This document shows positions 7,749 through 16,800 of a stretch of DNA of 64,000 bases, in pieces. The notes beneath the pieces were generated by a model that saw only the letters and a list, made by a program, of their open reading frames with translations, was not told where the DNA came from and did not search any database. The position numbers and the translations under genes were made by a program. The stretch spans positions 1 through 64,000 of the forward strand of contig PSPG01000007.1 of NCBI GenBank assembly GCA_003193925.1. The letters are read 5' to 3'. Source of the DNA: Candidatus Thalassarchaeum betae (GTDB lineage: Archaea; Thermoplasmatota; Poseidoniia; Poseidoniales; Thalassarchaeaceae). Each line of letters opens with the position of its first letter. Position 1 is the stretch's first letter.

Positions 7749-8828
7749 ATGGGGAGCGGTGGCATCGGTAACTGGACCTATTCGGATTACCTGCAGTTGC
7801 ACGAGCTGCTGGGGCTGCAGGGCGAGGAGCGGGGCATCAATTCGGACGAGATGCACTTCATCATCGTCCACCAGACTTTCGAATTGTGGTTCAAGCAGGT
7901 GATTCGCGAGTTGTCCGAGGCTCGCGACATACTAGGTCGGGTCCCGGTGCCTGAGGACGAGATACCCCGAGCCGTCGACCACCTCGGTCGAACAACCGAG
8001 ATCTTTCGCCTCATGGCCAGTCAGTGGACGGTTCTCGAGACCCTCACGCCGCAGGGCTTCCTCACCTTCAGGGACGGGCTCGGCACGGCCTCGGGCTTCG
8101 AGTCCTTCCAGATGCGCGAGTTCGAGATACTGCTCGGCCTCGAGAACGAAGACCGGATCGGCGGGATGGACCCAATCTCGAGCTTCAGGCGCATGGCCGA
8201 GGGGGACGAGCGGGCGACTGCTAGGCTAGCCCGCCTCGAGGAGGCGATGTCGCGACCCTCTCTCTACGAGTCTCTGATGAACTGGGTCGAGCGCACCCCC
8301 ATCATGGGCTCCGCATACGGCAGCGGTGGCGATGGCGAGGTCGTTCGGGCCTACGTGGAGTCTCATCTGGAGTCTCACAGAGCCCTGAGCGAGGCAGCAT
8401 CCGAGAGGGCATCCGGATGGGGTGCTGGCGATCCGGGGAAGATGGCGGCGAGGATGGCTGCGGCCCACGATGGAGCCGTGTCGTTCCTGATGCCGAGCGG
8501 CGAGGTCAGCCGAGCTAGAGCTGGGCTGCTGTTCATCGAGTCCTATCGCGAGTTGCCGCTGCTGACATGGCCGCGCAAGCTGATTGACGCGATTGTCGAA
8601 TTGGAGGAGTCGATGGTCAAGTGGAGGCACGCTCACGCCCGCATGGTCGAGAGGATCATGGGCAGGCGCATCGGAACAGGCGGAACGAACGGGGTCGACT
8701 ATCTCGATTCGACTTCGAGGTATCGCATTTTCAAGGACCTCTGGGCGGTTCGGACCATCCTGATCAAGCCGCAGGAGCGCCCGCCGCTGCAGAACGCTGA
8801 GTTCTACGGCTACAGCGCCGATTCGTGA
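7749..8828 (+). CDS. kynA: tryptophan 2,3-dioxygenase
   Basis: A 359-residue heme enzyme that opens the indole ring of L-tryptophan to N-formylkynurenine, the first step of the kynurenine route. The family signatures are clear: DEMHFIIVHQTFELWFKQ (residues about 33-50), TASGFESFQMREFE, the proximal-heme-His region KWRHAHARMVERIMG, and GTGGTNGVDYL near the end. ATG 7749 is preceded by a purine-rich AGGGGGG. No other kynurenine-pathway gene is present here; the next gene is a thiolase. A typically bacterial or eukaryotic enzyme, so lateral acquisition is likely. Confidence 0.95.
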   Translation: MGSGGIGNWTYSDYLQLHELLGLQGEERGINSDEMHFIIVHQTFELWFKQVIRELSEARDILGRVPVPEDEIPRAVDHLGRTTEIFRLMASQWTVLETLTPQGFLTFRDGLGTASGFESFQMREFEILLGLENEDRIGGMDPISSFRRMAEGDERATARLARLEEAMSRPSLYESLMNWVERTPIMGSAYGSGGDGEVVRAYVESHLESHRALSEAASERASGWGAGDPGKMAARMAAAHDGAVSFLMPSGEVSRARAGLLFIESYRELPLLTWPRKLIDAIVELEESMVKWRHAHARMVERIMGRRIGTGGTNGVDYLDSTSRYRIFKDLWAVRTILIKPQERPPLQNAEFYGYSADS

Positions 8829-8885
8829 TTGCGAAGCGACGCTTCAATCGGACCTTTGAAGGGCGCCTCGCCTCTCGAGCAGGTC

Positions 8886-10046
8886 ATGCCGCAAGCGGTC
8901 ATATGCGCCTACGCGCGAACCCCCTTTGGCAAGCACCGCGGGGCGCTTTCCGGATACAGCGCGACCGAGCTCGGCGCGATGGCTGTGAAGGAACTCCTCG
9001 AGCGCGCTGGGATCGACCCGGCCAGCGGCGTCATCGACCAGGTCTACATGGGTCACGTCTTGCAGACAGGGTCCGGTCAGGCGCCGGCCCGACAGGCCGC
9101 GATGAACGCCGGCCTGCCCGTTACGACTCCATGCACCAGCGTCAACAAGGTCTGCGGCTCTAGCCTCAAGGCTGCCATGATCGCCGCGACCGAGATTCGC
9201 GCCGGCGTCTCGCGCATGGTAATCGCCGGCGGCATGGAATCTATGAGCAACGCACCTCACTTCGTCAGGCGGGCGCGGCGCGGTGAGGAGGTATCCTACG
9301 CGGCGCTGGAGTCCGTCCTAGTCCACGACGGCCTCAAGGACGCTTACACCGGCGAGGCGATGGGGAACGCAGGGGAGACCATCGCGGGCGAGCACAGCAT
9401 CAGCCGCGAGCAGTCAGACGCTTTCGCAATCCGCTCCCACGCCCTCGCCAACAAGGCCTGGGACGAGGGCTGGCTCGACAAGGAGTCGTTTCCCGTCGGC
9501 GGACTCGAGCGAGACGAGGGGATTCGCCCGGACTCTAGCATGGACTCACTCTCCGGCCTGCGTACAGTATTCAGTGACGGTGGGCAGATCACTGCTGGCA
9601 ATTCCAGCCAAGTCTCGGACGGCGCCTCGGCGGTGCTGGTCGCGTCCGAGGAGGCAGCCGAGGAGCACGGCCTGCCCGTGCTCGCCCGGATAATCGACTA
9701 CGCCACCTCTGGCGTCGAGTCGCACAGGGTCATGTCGGCTCCCATCCCGACGGTGCGCAACCTCCTCAAGAGGAACGGCATGAGCATGGACGACATCGAC
9801 ATCCTCGAGCACAACGAGGCCTTCGCCGCCGCATCGTGCGCCATCCAGATGGTACTAGGCGTGTCCGAGGACCGATTCAACCCCCACGGAGGGGCAGTTG
9901 CGATAGGGCATCCGCTCGGAGCCACCGGGACGCGTTGCCTGATGACCCTGGTCAACGCGCTCGAGAGAATCGGGGGGCACCGTGGAATAGTGACGATATG
10001 CCTCGGCGGGGGCAATGCCGTGGCTATGCTGGTAGAGAGAGATTGA
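8886..10046 (+). CDS. acetyl-CoA C-acetyltransferase (thiolase)
   Basis: A 386-residue type II thiolase, full length. The nucleophile Cys90 lies in [10 protein letters not shown]; the His of [26 protein letters not shown], and the second catalytic Cys in CLGGGNA are all present. It condenses or cleaves acetoacetyl-CoA, feeding mevalonate synthesis or acyl-CoA breakdown. ATG 8886 ([17 protein letters not shown]) is the natural thiolase start; an in-frame TTG at 8829 would add 19 unconserved residues. It follows tryptophan dioxygenase on the same strand with a 57-base gap. This is the bacterial-type thiolase, not the archaeal HMG-CoA-linked SCP2 type. Confidence 0.95.
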   Translation: MPQAVICAYARTPFGKHRGALSGYSATELGAMAVKELLERAGIDPASGVIDQVYMGHVLQTGSGQAPARQAAMNAGLPVTTPCTSVNKVCGSSLKAAMIAATEIRAGVSRMVIAGGMESMSNAPHFVRRARRGEEVSYAALESVLVHDGLKDAYTGEAMGNAGETIAGEHSISREQSDAFAIRSHALANKAWDEGWLDKESFPVGGLERDEGIRPDSSMDSLSGLRTVFSDGGQITAGNSSQVSDGASAVLVASEEAAEEHGLPVLARIIDYATSGVESHRVMSAPIPTVRNLLKRNGMSMDDIDILEHNEAFAAASCAIQMVLGVSEDRFNPHGGAVAIGHPLGATGTRCLMTLVNALERIGGHRGIVTICLGGGNAVAMLVERD

Positions 10047-10056
10047 GTCGGAAACA

Positions 10057-10073
10057 CGCCCCCTCTGGGGGCG
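10057..10073 (+). other. GC-rich hairpin between thiolase and rpoK
   Basis: CGCCCCC-TCT-GGGGGCG forms a perfect 7-bp stem with a 3-base loop, 10 bases after the thiolase stop. No T-run follows, so it is not a standard archaeal terminator. It may protect the 3' end of the mRNA or cause pausing. Confidence 0.5.
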
Positions 10074-10089
10074 ATTCGCGGTCATAGCC

Positions 10090-10096
10090 CTTATTT
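10090..10096 (+). promoter_or_regulatory. TATA-like box of rpoK
   Basis: CTTATTT lies 24-30 bases before the rpoK ATG (10120), the distance expected for a leaderless archaeal transcript starting at or next to the start codon. Confidence 0.5.
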
Positions 10097-10119
10097 GGGA
10101 GTCTCCGGTCGCCCGGCCG

Positions 10120-10380
10120 ATGGTCAAGCCCGCAAGACCCCACACGCGCTTCGAGAAGGCGCGAATCATCGGCGCCAGAGCCCTGCAAATCAGCATGGGT
10201 GCGCCGCTGTTCGTCTCTGAGGACGAACTGCGCGAGCACTTCAGCGACGAATTGATCCAACTCTATGGCGTCGAGGAGGCCAAGTGGAGGGTCGTCCTCG
10301 ATCCGAACAAGATAGCGATGCTCGAGTACGAGGAGGACAGAATACCCATCGACGTCGACCCGCACACCGGCGGCGTTTGA
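10120..10380 (+). CDS. rpoK: DNA-directed RNA polymerase subunit K (Rpb6/omega homologue)
   Basis: An 86-residue subunit that stabilises the archaeal RNA polymerase clamp. The hallmark [17 protein letters not shown] followed by MGAP occupies residues 9-29. The C-terminal part is somewhat longer and more acidic than in many archaeal RpoK proteins. It stands alone here, not in the usual ribosomal-protein/enolase cluster. The start is supported by a CTTATTT box 24-30 bases upstream. Confidence 0.92.
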   Translation: MVKPARPHTRFEKARIIGARALQISMGAPLFVSEDELREHFSDELIQLYGVEEAKWRVVLDPNKIAMLEYEEDRIPIDVDPHTGGV

Positions 10381-10458
10381 AGCCCCGAATCGGTTCGGGC
10401 AAGTCTATTTATCGAGTCGCCGGGGCCGTCTCAGGAGTGATTCTGCCTGCTCGACGGG

Positions 10459-11496
10459 ATGCAAGTCAAGCACTTGACGGGTGCCCTGATAGTGATCACC
10501 TTCCTAGTCATCGCGCTGGGTGGAGTCGTCCGAATATACGACGCAGGCGAGTCCTGCCCGGACTGGCCGACGTGCTTCGGAACCTGGGGCTTCGATGTCT
10601 CGGAAGCCGAGCAGGCGGTTTGGTACGAGGCCCATCCGGACGAAGTCGACTCGCGAGGCGCCGATCACAGGTACACGACCTTCCAATTATTCACCGAGTG
10701 GGCGCACAGGCTGCTGGCAGGGGTCGTGCTGGGCCCACTGGTACTGCTCAACTGGCTCCTGGTCAGGCGCGACGAGGAACTCGGCTCGGAAGCCAAGCTC
10801 GCCTCAAGCGTCGTGGTGGCTCTGATCGTCTGGCAGGGCGCAGTGGGCTGGTTGACTGTGAGGATGGACAACGAGCACTGGAGCGTGGCGTTGCATCTGG
10901 GCTCGGCCCTCGCTTTCATGCTCAGCCTGATATGGCTTTGGCTCGCGGCTGTCAGGGACAGATTCGAGCAGCCCGAATGGGCTACCTTCGACCCAGTGCT
11001 GGCACTCAAATGGAGGAGTCGGCTGGCTTGGCTCTCTGCGGCCACGCTGTTCACGCTGTTCTCCGGGGCCTTCGTCTCGACCACCGCCGGTGCGAACACC
11101 GGCTGCGGGGTGAACGGCCTGTATGACTCCTGGCCTCTGTGCAACGGGGAGCTCCTGCCGTCCATCGATGACTGGGTCCTGCAGTCGCAGGTGATTCACC
11201 GGTGGCTGGTCCTGGCCGTCGGGGTCGCTCTGCTGGTAGCGTCTTACCTGATCTGGAGGGAGGGAGAAGGCGGGCAGTGCGGCAGTACATTATGCAAGTG
11301 GATCTGGGGGTCCACCGGGCTGTATCTGGTCAACATAGTTATCGGGGCCTCCTACATCCTGTCATGGGACATGGTAGACGGCTATCTCGAGTACCTCTCG
11401 CTGGTTCACCTGGTGCTGGCCTCACTGGTGTTTCTCGTGCTTGCCACAGCCTGGCTAGGCTCGACAGTCGCAGCCCTCCAAGAGAGGAGATTGTGA
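10459..11496 (+). CDS. ctaA: heme A synthase (COX15/CtaA family)
   Basis: A 345-residue integral membrane protein with about 8 helices. It oxidises the C8 methyl of heme O to a formyl group, giving heme A for cytochrome oxidase. GGVVRIYDAGESCPDWPTC carries the Cys33/Cys39 pair; His83 in TEWAHRLL, the later VALHLG and VIHRW histidines, and a second Cys pair in GCGVNGLYDSWPLC match the two heme-binding halves. Its stop codon overlaps the ATG of ctaB by one base (TGATG), so the two are translationally coupled. A TATA-like TCTATTTATC lies at 10404-10413. Confidence 0.93.
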   Translation: MQVKHLTGALIVITFLVIALGGVVRIYDAGESCPDWPTCFGTWGFDVSEAEQAVWYEAHPDEVDSRGADHRYTTFQLFTEWAHRLLAGVVLGPLVLLNWLLVRRDEELGSEAKLASSVVVALIVWQGAVGWLTVRMDNEHWSVALHLGSALAFMLSLIWLWLAAVRDRFEQPEWATFDPVLALKWRSRLAWLSAATLFTLFSGAFVSTTAGANTGCGVNGLYDSWPLCNGELLPSIDDWVLQSQVIHRWLVLAVGVALLVASYLIWREGEGGQCGSTLCKWIWGSTGLYLVNIVIGASYILSWDMVDGYLEYLSLVHLVLASLVFLVLATAWLGSTVAALQERRL

Positions 11497-12536
11497 TGGG
11501 TGGTCTGGGTCCGTACTTCGAGCTGACCAAGCCACGTGTAGTGGTGCTGCTTCAGATCACTGCACTCTGTGCCGTATTGGTCCACGACATGCTCGATTCG
11601 GGTTCTCTAAGTATGGCTTCTGCTGAGACGATGCTGATCGTCTTCGTCGGGGGCTACCTGAGCGCCGGAGGCGCCAACGCGGTCAACATGTGGTACGACC
11701 GGGACATCGATCCGAAGATGTCGCGAACCGCCGATAGGCCGGTCCCCACGGGGGCGGTCTCTCCTAACGCGGCGCTGGGGTTCGGAGTCGCCCTGTCGAT
11801 GCTTGGGATAGCGTGGTTCGTTCTTCTTGCTAACCAAGTTGCCGCCTTCTGGTCGGCCTTCAGCATCCTGTTCTACGTCTTCGTCTACAGCATCTGGCTC
11901 AAGCGGACGACACCGCAGAACATCGTCATCGGCGGCATAGCCGGCTCGACACCGCCCGTCATCGGCTGGGCCGCCGCGGAGGGCGACCTGTCGCTTGCGA
12001 CTAACTCACTGGATTCGCTGATCGATTCCGTCTTTGACCTCGGCAGCCTGATGCCGTGGTTCATGTTCCTGCTGATCTTCCTGTGGACCCCTCCGCACTT
12101 CTGGGCCCTCGCCCTGTATCGCTCCGGGGAGTACGAAGAAGCAGGGATTCCAATGATGCCCAACGTGAAGGGGGGTAAGAGGACGTTGCGAGAGATGAAG
12201 GTCTACACTCTCCTTCTGATAGCCCTGTCTGTCGCTGCCCCAATGAGCTACGGCGGCTTGGATGAGGGGGACGTCATCTACCACGTCCTCGGATGGACCG
12301 TGGTCGGACTCAGCATATGGTACGCCTCCACCGTCTGGAGGATAGACCTAGACGAGCACCCCGACCCCAGTGGGAGGATTCCGAGCGCTGCTCGCTCGTT
12401 CTTCGTCTCGATTCTGTACCTCGCGATGATGTTCGTGGTGCTCGTCACCGCGAGTTTCGGTCTAGGAGGGGCGTTGGTGGGCGCAGTCCTGGTACTGGTG
12501 GCCATCCTTCGCAGCGAGACTCGGGCGAGGGCTTGA
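11496..12536 (+). CDS. ctaB: protoheme IX farnesyltransferase (heme O synthase)
   Basis: A 346-residue UbiA-superfamily prenyltransferase that transfers farnesyl from farnesyl diphosphate to heme B, giving heme O, the substrate of the preceding CtaA. The Asp-rich motif NMWYDRDIDPKMSRTADRP (diphosphate/Mg binding) and the second motif region WTPPHFWALALY are intact, and nine or so hydrophobic helices are visible. The start MGGLGPYFELTKPRVV is fixed by the family's ELTKPR motif and by the TGATG overlap with ctaA; the open frame extends far upstream, but only inside ctaA. Together the pair indicates an aerobic heme-A oxidase elsewhere in the genome. Confidence 0.95.
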   Translation: MGGLGPYFELTKPRVVVLLQITALCAVLVHDMLDSGSLSMASAETMLIVFVGGYLSAGGANAVNMWYDRDIDPKMSRTADRPVPTGAVSPNAALGFGVALSMLGIAWFVLLANQVAAFWSAFSILFYVFVYSIWLKRTTPQNIVIGGIAGSTPPVIGWAAAEGDLSLATNSLDSLIDSVFDLGSLMPWFMFLLIFLWTPPHFWALALYRSGEYEEAGIPMMPNVKGGKRTLREMKVYTLLLIALSVAAPMSYGGLDEGDVIYHVLGWTVVGLSIWYASTVWRIDLDEHPDPSGRIPSAARSFFVSILYLAMMFVVLVTASFGLGGALVGAVLVLVAILRSETRARA

Positions 12537-12600
12537 GTTCCCCGATGGTTTCAAACACCTAGCGTGCCATGGGCGTTGCGTCGTAAAGCGAGATGAGGCA

Positions 12601-13857
12601 ATGGATGAGCAGGACCTGATTTACGATTGGAACAAGATAGACTACGAAATCGAACGTGACGCGTCGAGGCACCCGCACGAACTGTGGTTCGACGACGAGA
12701 CCCTGCGCGACGGTCTGCAGAGCCCCAGTGCGCGCAATCCGACGATAGAGCAGAAGATCGAGCTCGTCGACTTCATGGAGACTCTGGGCATTCAGAAGGT
12801 GGACCTTGGACTGCCCGGCGCCGGCCCGTTTCACATCGACCACATCGACGCCATGCTCTCGCACATGGGCGAGAACGGATACGCGCTACGCCCGGGCTGC
12901 GCCGTGCGCACTGTAGTCAGTGACATCGAGCCGCTCGTCGAGCTCCAAGCCAAGCACGAGCGGCGAATACAGGCCAGCGCCTTCCTCGGAACCAGCCCGA
13001 TCCGCCAGTATGCGGAGGGCTGGACGATGGATAAGATCCTCTCGACCGCGGAGAAGGCGGTCTCTTTCGCAGTCGACAACGACATTCCGGTGATGTTCGT
13101 CACCGAGGACACCACTCGCAGCAAGCCCGAGGAGATCAAGGCGGTCTACACCAGAGCGATGGAGCTCGGCGCTGACCGCATATGCGTGTGTGACACATGT
13201 GGGCACGTCACCCCTAACGGCGTGCGCAAGCTGCTCGCTTTCATACAGGACGAAGTCATACCCGATGCGGGTGTGAAGCGCCGTGACATCGAGGTCAACT
13301 GGCACGGGCACCAGGACCGTGGCCTCGGAGTCGCCAACAACCTAGCAGCTTACGAGGCCGGCGCTGATGTCATCCACGGTACTGCCCTGGGTGTCGGCGA
13401 GAGGGCTGGGAACGCACCTCTTGACCAGACTCTGGTCAACCTGAGCCTGATGGGCGTCATCAGCAACGACCTGACGGCCCTCAACGAGTACATGCGCAAG
13501 GCGCACGAGTACATCGAGGTAGCCCTGCCGAGGAACTACCCGGTGTTCGGCGAGGATGCCTTCGAGACCGGCACCGGAGTCCACGCATCGGCGGTGATTA
13601 AGGCGATGAAGAAGGGTGACCACTGGCTAGCAGACCGTGTTTACTCCGGGGTCCCGGCGGCCGACTACGGACTCCAGCAGGTGATCCGCATCGGGCACAT
13701 GAGCGGGCGCTCGAACATCATCTGGTGGCTGCAACAGAACGGCTACGAAGTGACGGACGACCTGATATCGCACATGCTCGAGGTCGCCAAGGGCCAACGC
13801 AGGCTGATGACCGACGGAGAGGTCCGCGCTGCCATCTCAGAGTTTCATGCCTCGTGA
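12601..13857 (+). CDS. 2-isopropylmalate synthase/HMGL-family acyltransferase-aldolase
   Basis: A 418-residue TIM-barrel enzyme of the HMGL-like family, which joins acetyl-CoA to a 2-oxo acid (isopropylmalate, citramalate or homocitrate synthases) or cleaves related esters. Visible motifs are FDDETLRDGLQSP (catalytic Arg and metal Asp), the metal-binding VNWHGHQDRGLGVAN, and GVGERAGNAPLDQ. After the barrel, GTGVHASAVIKAMKKG and GRSNIIWWL resemble the linker subdomains, but the regulatory LeuA dimer domain is absent, so leucine feedback is unlikely. The exact substrate cannot be assigned; isopropylmalate synthase is the leading guess. No other leu genes are nearby. Confidence 0.8.
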   Translation: MDEQDLIYDWNKIDYEIERDASRHPHELWFDDETLRDGLQSPSARNPTIEQKIELVDFMETLGIQKVDLGLPGAGPFHIDHIDAMLSHMGENGYALRPGCAVRTVVSDIEPLVELQAKHERRIQASAFLGTSPIRQYAEGWTMDKILSTAEKAVSFAVDNDIPVMFVTEDTTRSKPEEIKAVYTRAMELGADRICVCDTCGHVTPNGVRKLLAFIQDEVIPDAGVKRRDIEVNWHGHQDRGLGVANNLAAYEAGADVIHGTALGVGERAGNAPLDQTLVNLSLMGVISNDLTALNEYMRKAHEYIEVALPRNYPVFGEDAFETGTGVHASAVIKAMKKGDHWLADRVYSGVPAADYGLQQVIRIGHMSGRSNIIWWLQQNGYEVTDDLISHMLEVAKGQRRLMTDGEVRAAISEFHAS

Positions 13858-13897
13858 AGCAGCGGCTTCACGCTTCAGACGAATGGCTAAATGGTGA

Positions 13898-16800
13898 ATG
13901 CAGTCGGGGTCGACCATGCGTACGGCACTTGCCGTCCTCCTCGTCCTACTAATCGCTCCCTTGGGGGGAGTTGCGTCGGGATCTCCGGGTGCTCCGGTCG
14001 ATCTCGAGATCGAAGGCGACGAGATCATGCCGACCTACTCGAGGTCGGTCCAATTGGGCTTCAACCGTGTGGAGGATCTAAACCAGTACACCGAGGAGCA
14101 GTTGTCTGAAACCAATGAGTGGCTCGTAGTCACTCGAGTGCCAATCCACAGGCACTTGTGGACCAAGGCGGCACCTGAGCTCAGTGAGCCCGCCCCCATC
14201 CTGCGTGGTGCATACATCTGGCACTTCGAGGAGCCACTGAAGGCGCTCCCGCAGTTACAGAAATCGCTGGAGGCAGGAGAGATTGAGTCGTTCTCGCCAC
14301 TCGTGCTGAAGAAGCAGAATCCGAGGACCATCCCCAACGACACCGACTTCGACGACCAGTGGCACCTCGAGAACACCGGCCAGACCAACGGCGTCTCCGG
14401 CGAGGACGCCAATGTGACCGGTGCCTGGGACACCTACACGGGCACGGGCGTGGTCATCAGCGTGGTCGACGACGGGCTTGACCACGCTCATGCAGACCTC
14501 AGCCCGAACTACTCCCCCCTACTGTCGTACGACTGGTGCAACGATGACGAAGACCCGAGCCCCTCCAGCTGGAACGGTCACGGGACAGCTGTCGCCGGCG
14601 TCGCCGCTGCGGTTGGCAACAACTCCCTCGACGTCACCGGCATCGCCTTCGACGCCACCATCGCGGGCTCGACGCTCATCGCCTGCTGGGCCGGGGACTC
14701 GCTCGAGGCGGATGCGCTTAGCTACGAGAACGACGACATCGACATCTACACCAACTCATGGGGACCGGTCGACGACGGTCAGACCCTCGAGGCCCCCGGG
14801 CCGCTGACGCTCGCGGCCTTCGAGTACGACGCCTACCAGGGGCGTGAGGGCCTAGGCAACGTGATCACCTGGGCCGCCGGCAACGGGCTGGGCTCCAATG
14901 ACAACTCGAACTACGACGGCTACGCCAACAGCCGCTACACCATCGCCGTGACAGCGATCAACCACAACGGCGAGCAATCTTACTACGCCGAGCCCGGTGC
15001 CAACATCCTGGTCGCCGCTTACTCGAACGGAGACGGCGAGGGGATTACCACCACTGACATCACGGGCTCGGGCGGCTACAGCAACGGCAACGTGACGCAT
15101 GACTTCGGCGGCACTTCGAGCGCCACGCCCCTAGCCGCCGGCATCATTGCGCTAATCCTCGACGCCAACGGGAACCTGACTTGGAGGGACGTACAGCACG
15201 TCCTCGTCAACAGCGCGCGCATGAACGATGCTAGCGACTCGTCATGGGAGCTCAATGGGGGCGGGCACGACGTCTCCCACAAGTACGGCTTCGGAGTGGT
15301 CGATGGCGGCGCAGCGGTATCCGTCGCAGAGAACTGGCAGAACGTGGGAGAGGAGCTCAACGCCACCTACGGCCCGTACACGCCGTCCATCGACATCCCG
15401 GACGATTCGACCGGCTGGACCGAGGTGACGACCGTCGTGACCCAGGAGTACTCACTCGAGAGCGTCGACGTGGCCGTCGACATCTCACACACTGCCCGGG
15501 GCGATCTCGACATCGTGCTGGTCTCGCCCTCGGGAACGGAGTCGTGGCTGGCCGAGTCGCGCAACGACAACGGCAACCACTACTCCGACTGGATGTTCAG
15601 CACCGTCAGGCACTGGGACGAGTCATCGCTCGGGACCTGGACGCTGAAGGTCCGGGACACCGATTCGGGCACTAACGGCACCCTGAACTCGTGGGAGCTC
15701 ATCCTGCACGGTGTCGACGTGGACTACGACCACGATGACGACGGGCTGTCCGACGAGAACGAGACGCTGGTCTACGGAACCGATCCCTACAACCCAGACA
15801 CCGACGGTGACGGTCTGAACGACTACGACGAGGTCATGGTCTACGGAACCAACCCGCTGCTCACCGACACTGACCTCGACGGGCTTACCGACGCAGCCGA
15901 GGTGTTCAGCACCGGCACGGACCCGCTCGATTCGGACACCGACGACGACGGTCTCAGCGACGGTGCCGAGGTGAACTACTGGCTGAGCGACCCGCTGGTC
16001 TACGACCCGGACGCGGACTCGGACCTGTTCTACCACTTCAACGACTGCAACGACACTAATCCCGACGTCAACCCGGGCAAACCCGAACTGCTGAACGGGA
16101 TCGACGACGACTGCGACGACTATATCGACGAGGGTTACAACTTCACCGACAGGGACAATGACGGCCTTATGGACTGGGACGAGTACCACGTCCACGGAAC
16201 CGACTACATGGACGAAGACACCGACGACGACGGTCTTTATGACGGCGAGGAGGTCAACATTTTCGCCTCTATGGGGGCGGACCCGCTGGTTTACGACCCG
16301 GATGACGACAATGACAGCTGGTACTGGTTCCAAGACTGCGACGACGAAGACGGAGAGCGCTCGCCGGGACATCCCGAGTTACTCGACGGCTTAGACAATG
16401 ACTGCGACTTCCTGATCGACGAGGACTACTGGACACTGGACACGGACAACGACGGACTCTACGACTACGACGAGTTCCACAACATCACCACCGACCCGCT
16501 CGACGGCGACAGCGACGGTGACGGCCTTCCTGACGGTTTGGAGTACAACGAATACGCCTCGCTGGGAGCCGATCCGCTGGTCTACGACCCAGACGCGGAC
16601 AGCGACGGCTGGTACTGGTTCCAAGACTGCGACGACAACGACTCCGACCGCTCTCCGTCCAAGCCGGAGGTGCTCGACGCCAAGGACAACGACTGCGACG
16701 GGGTCGTCGACGAGGACTTCTTTGAGCTCGACAGCGACGGTGACGGTCTGACAGACTATGAGGAGTACCACAACGTCACCAGCAACCCAGGGCTCGCCGA

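Noticed and set aside
7067-7771. 234-codon plus-strand frame
   Set aside because: Antisense to the RimJ/RimL-type acetyltransferase, which has acetyl-CoA loop motifs.
11202-11495. N-terminal extension of ctaB
   Set aside because: The extra 98 codons lie inside ctaA in another frame and have no similarity to UbiA enzymes; the TGATG junction fixes the start at 11496.
15623-16372. 249-codon minus-strand frame, Val-rich
   Set aside because: Mirror of the Asp codons (GAC/GTC) in the subtilase repeat region; low-complexity shadow.
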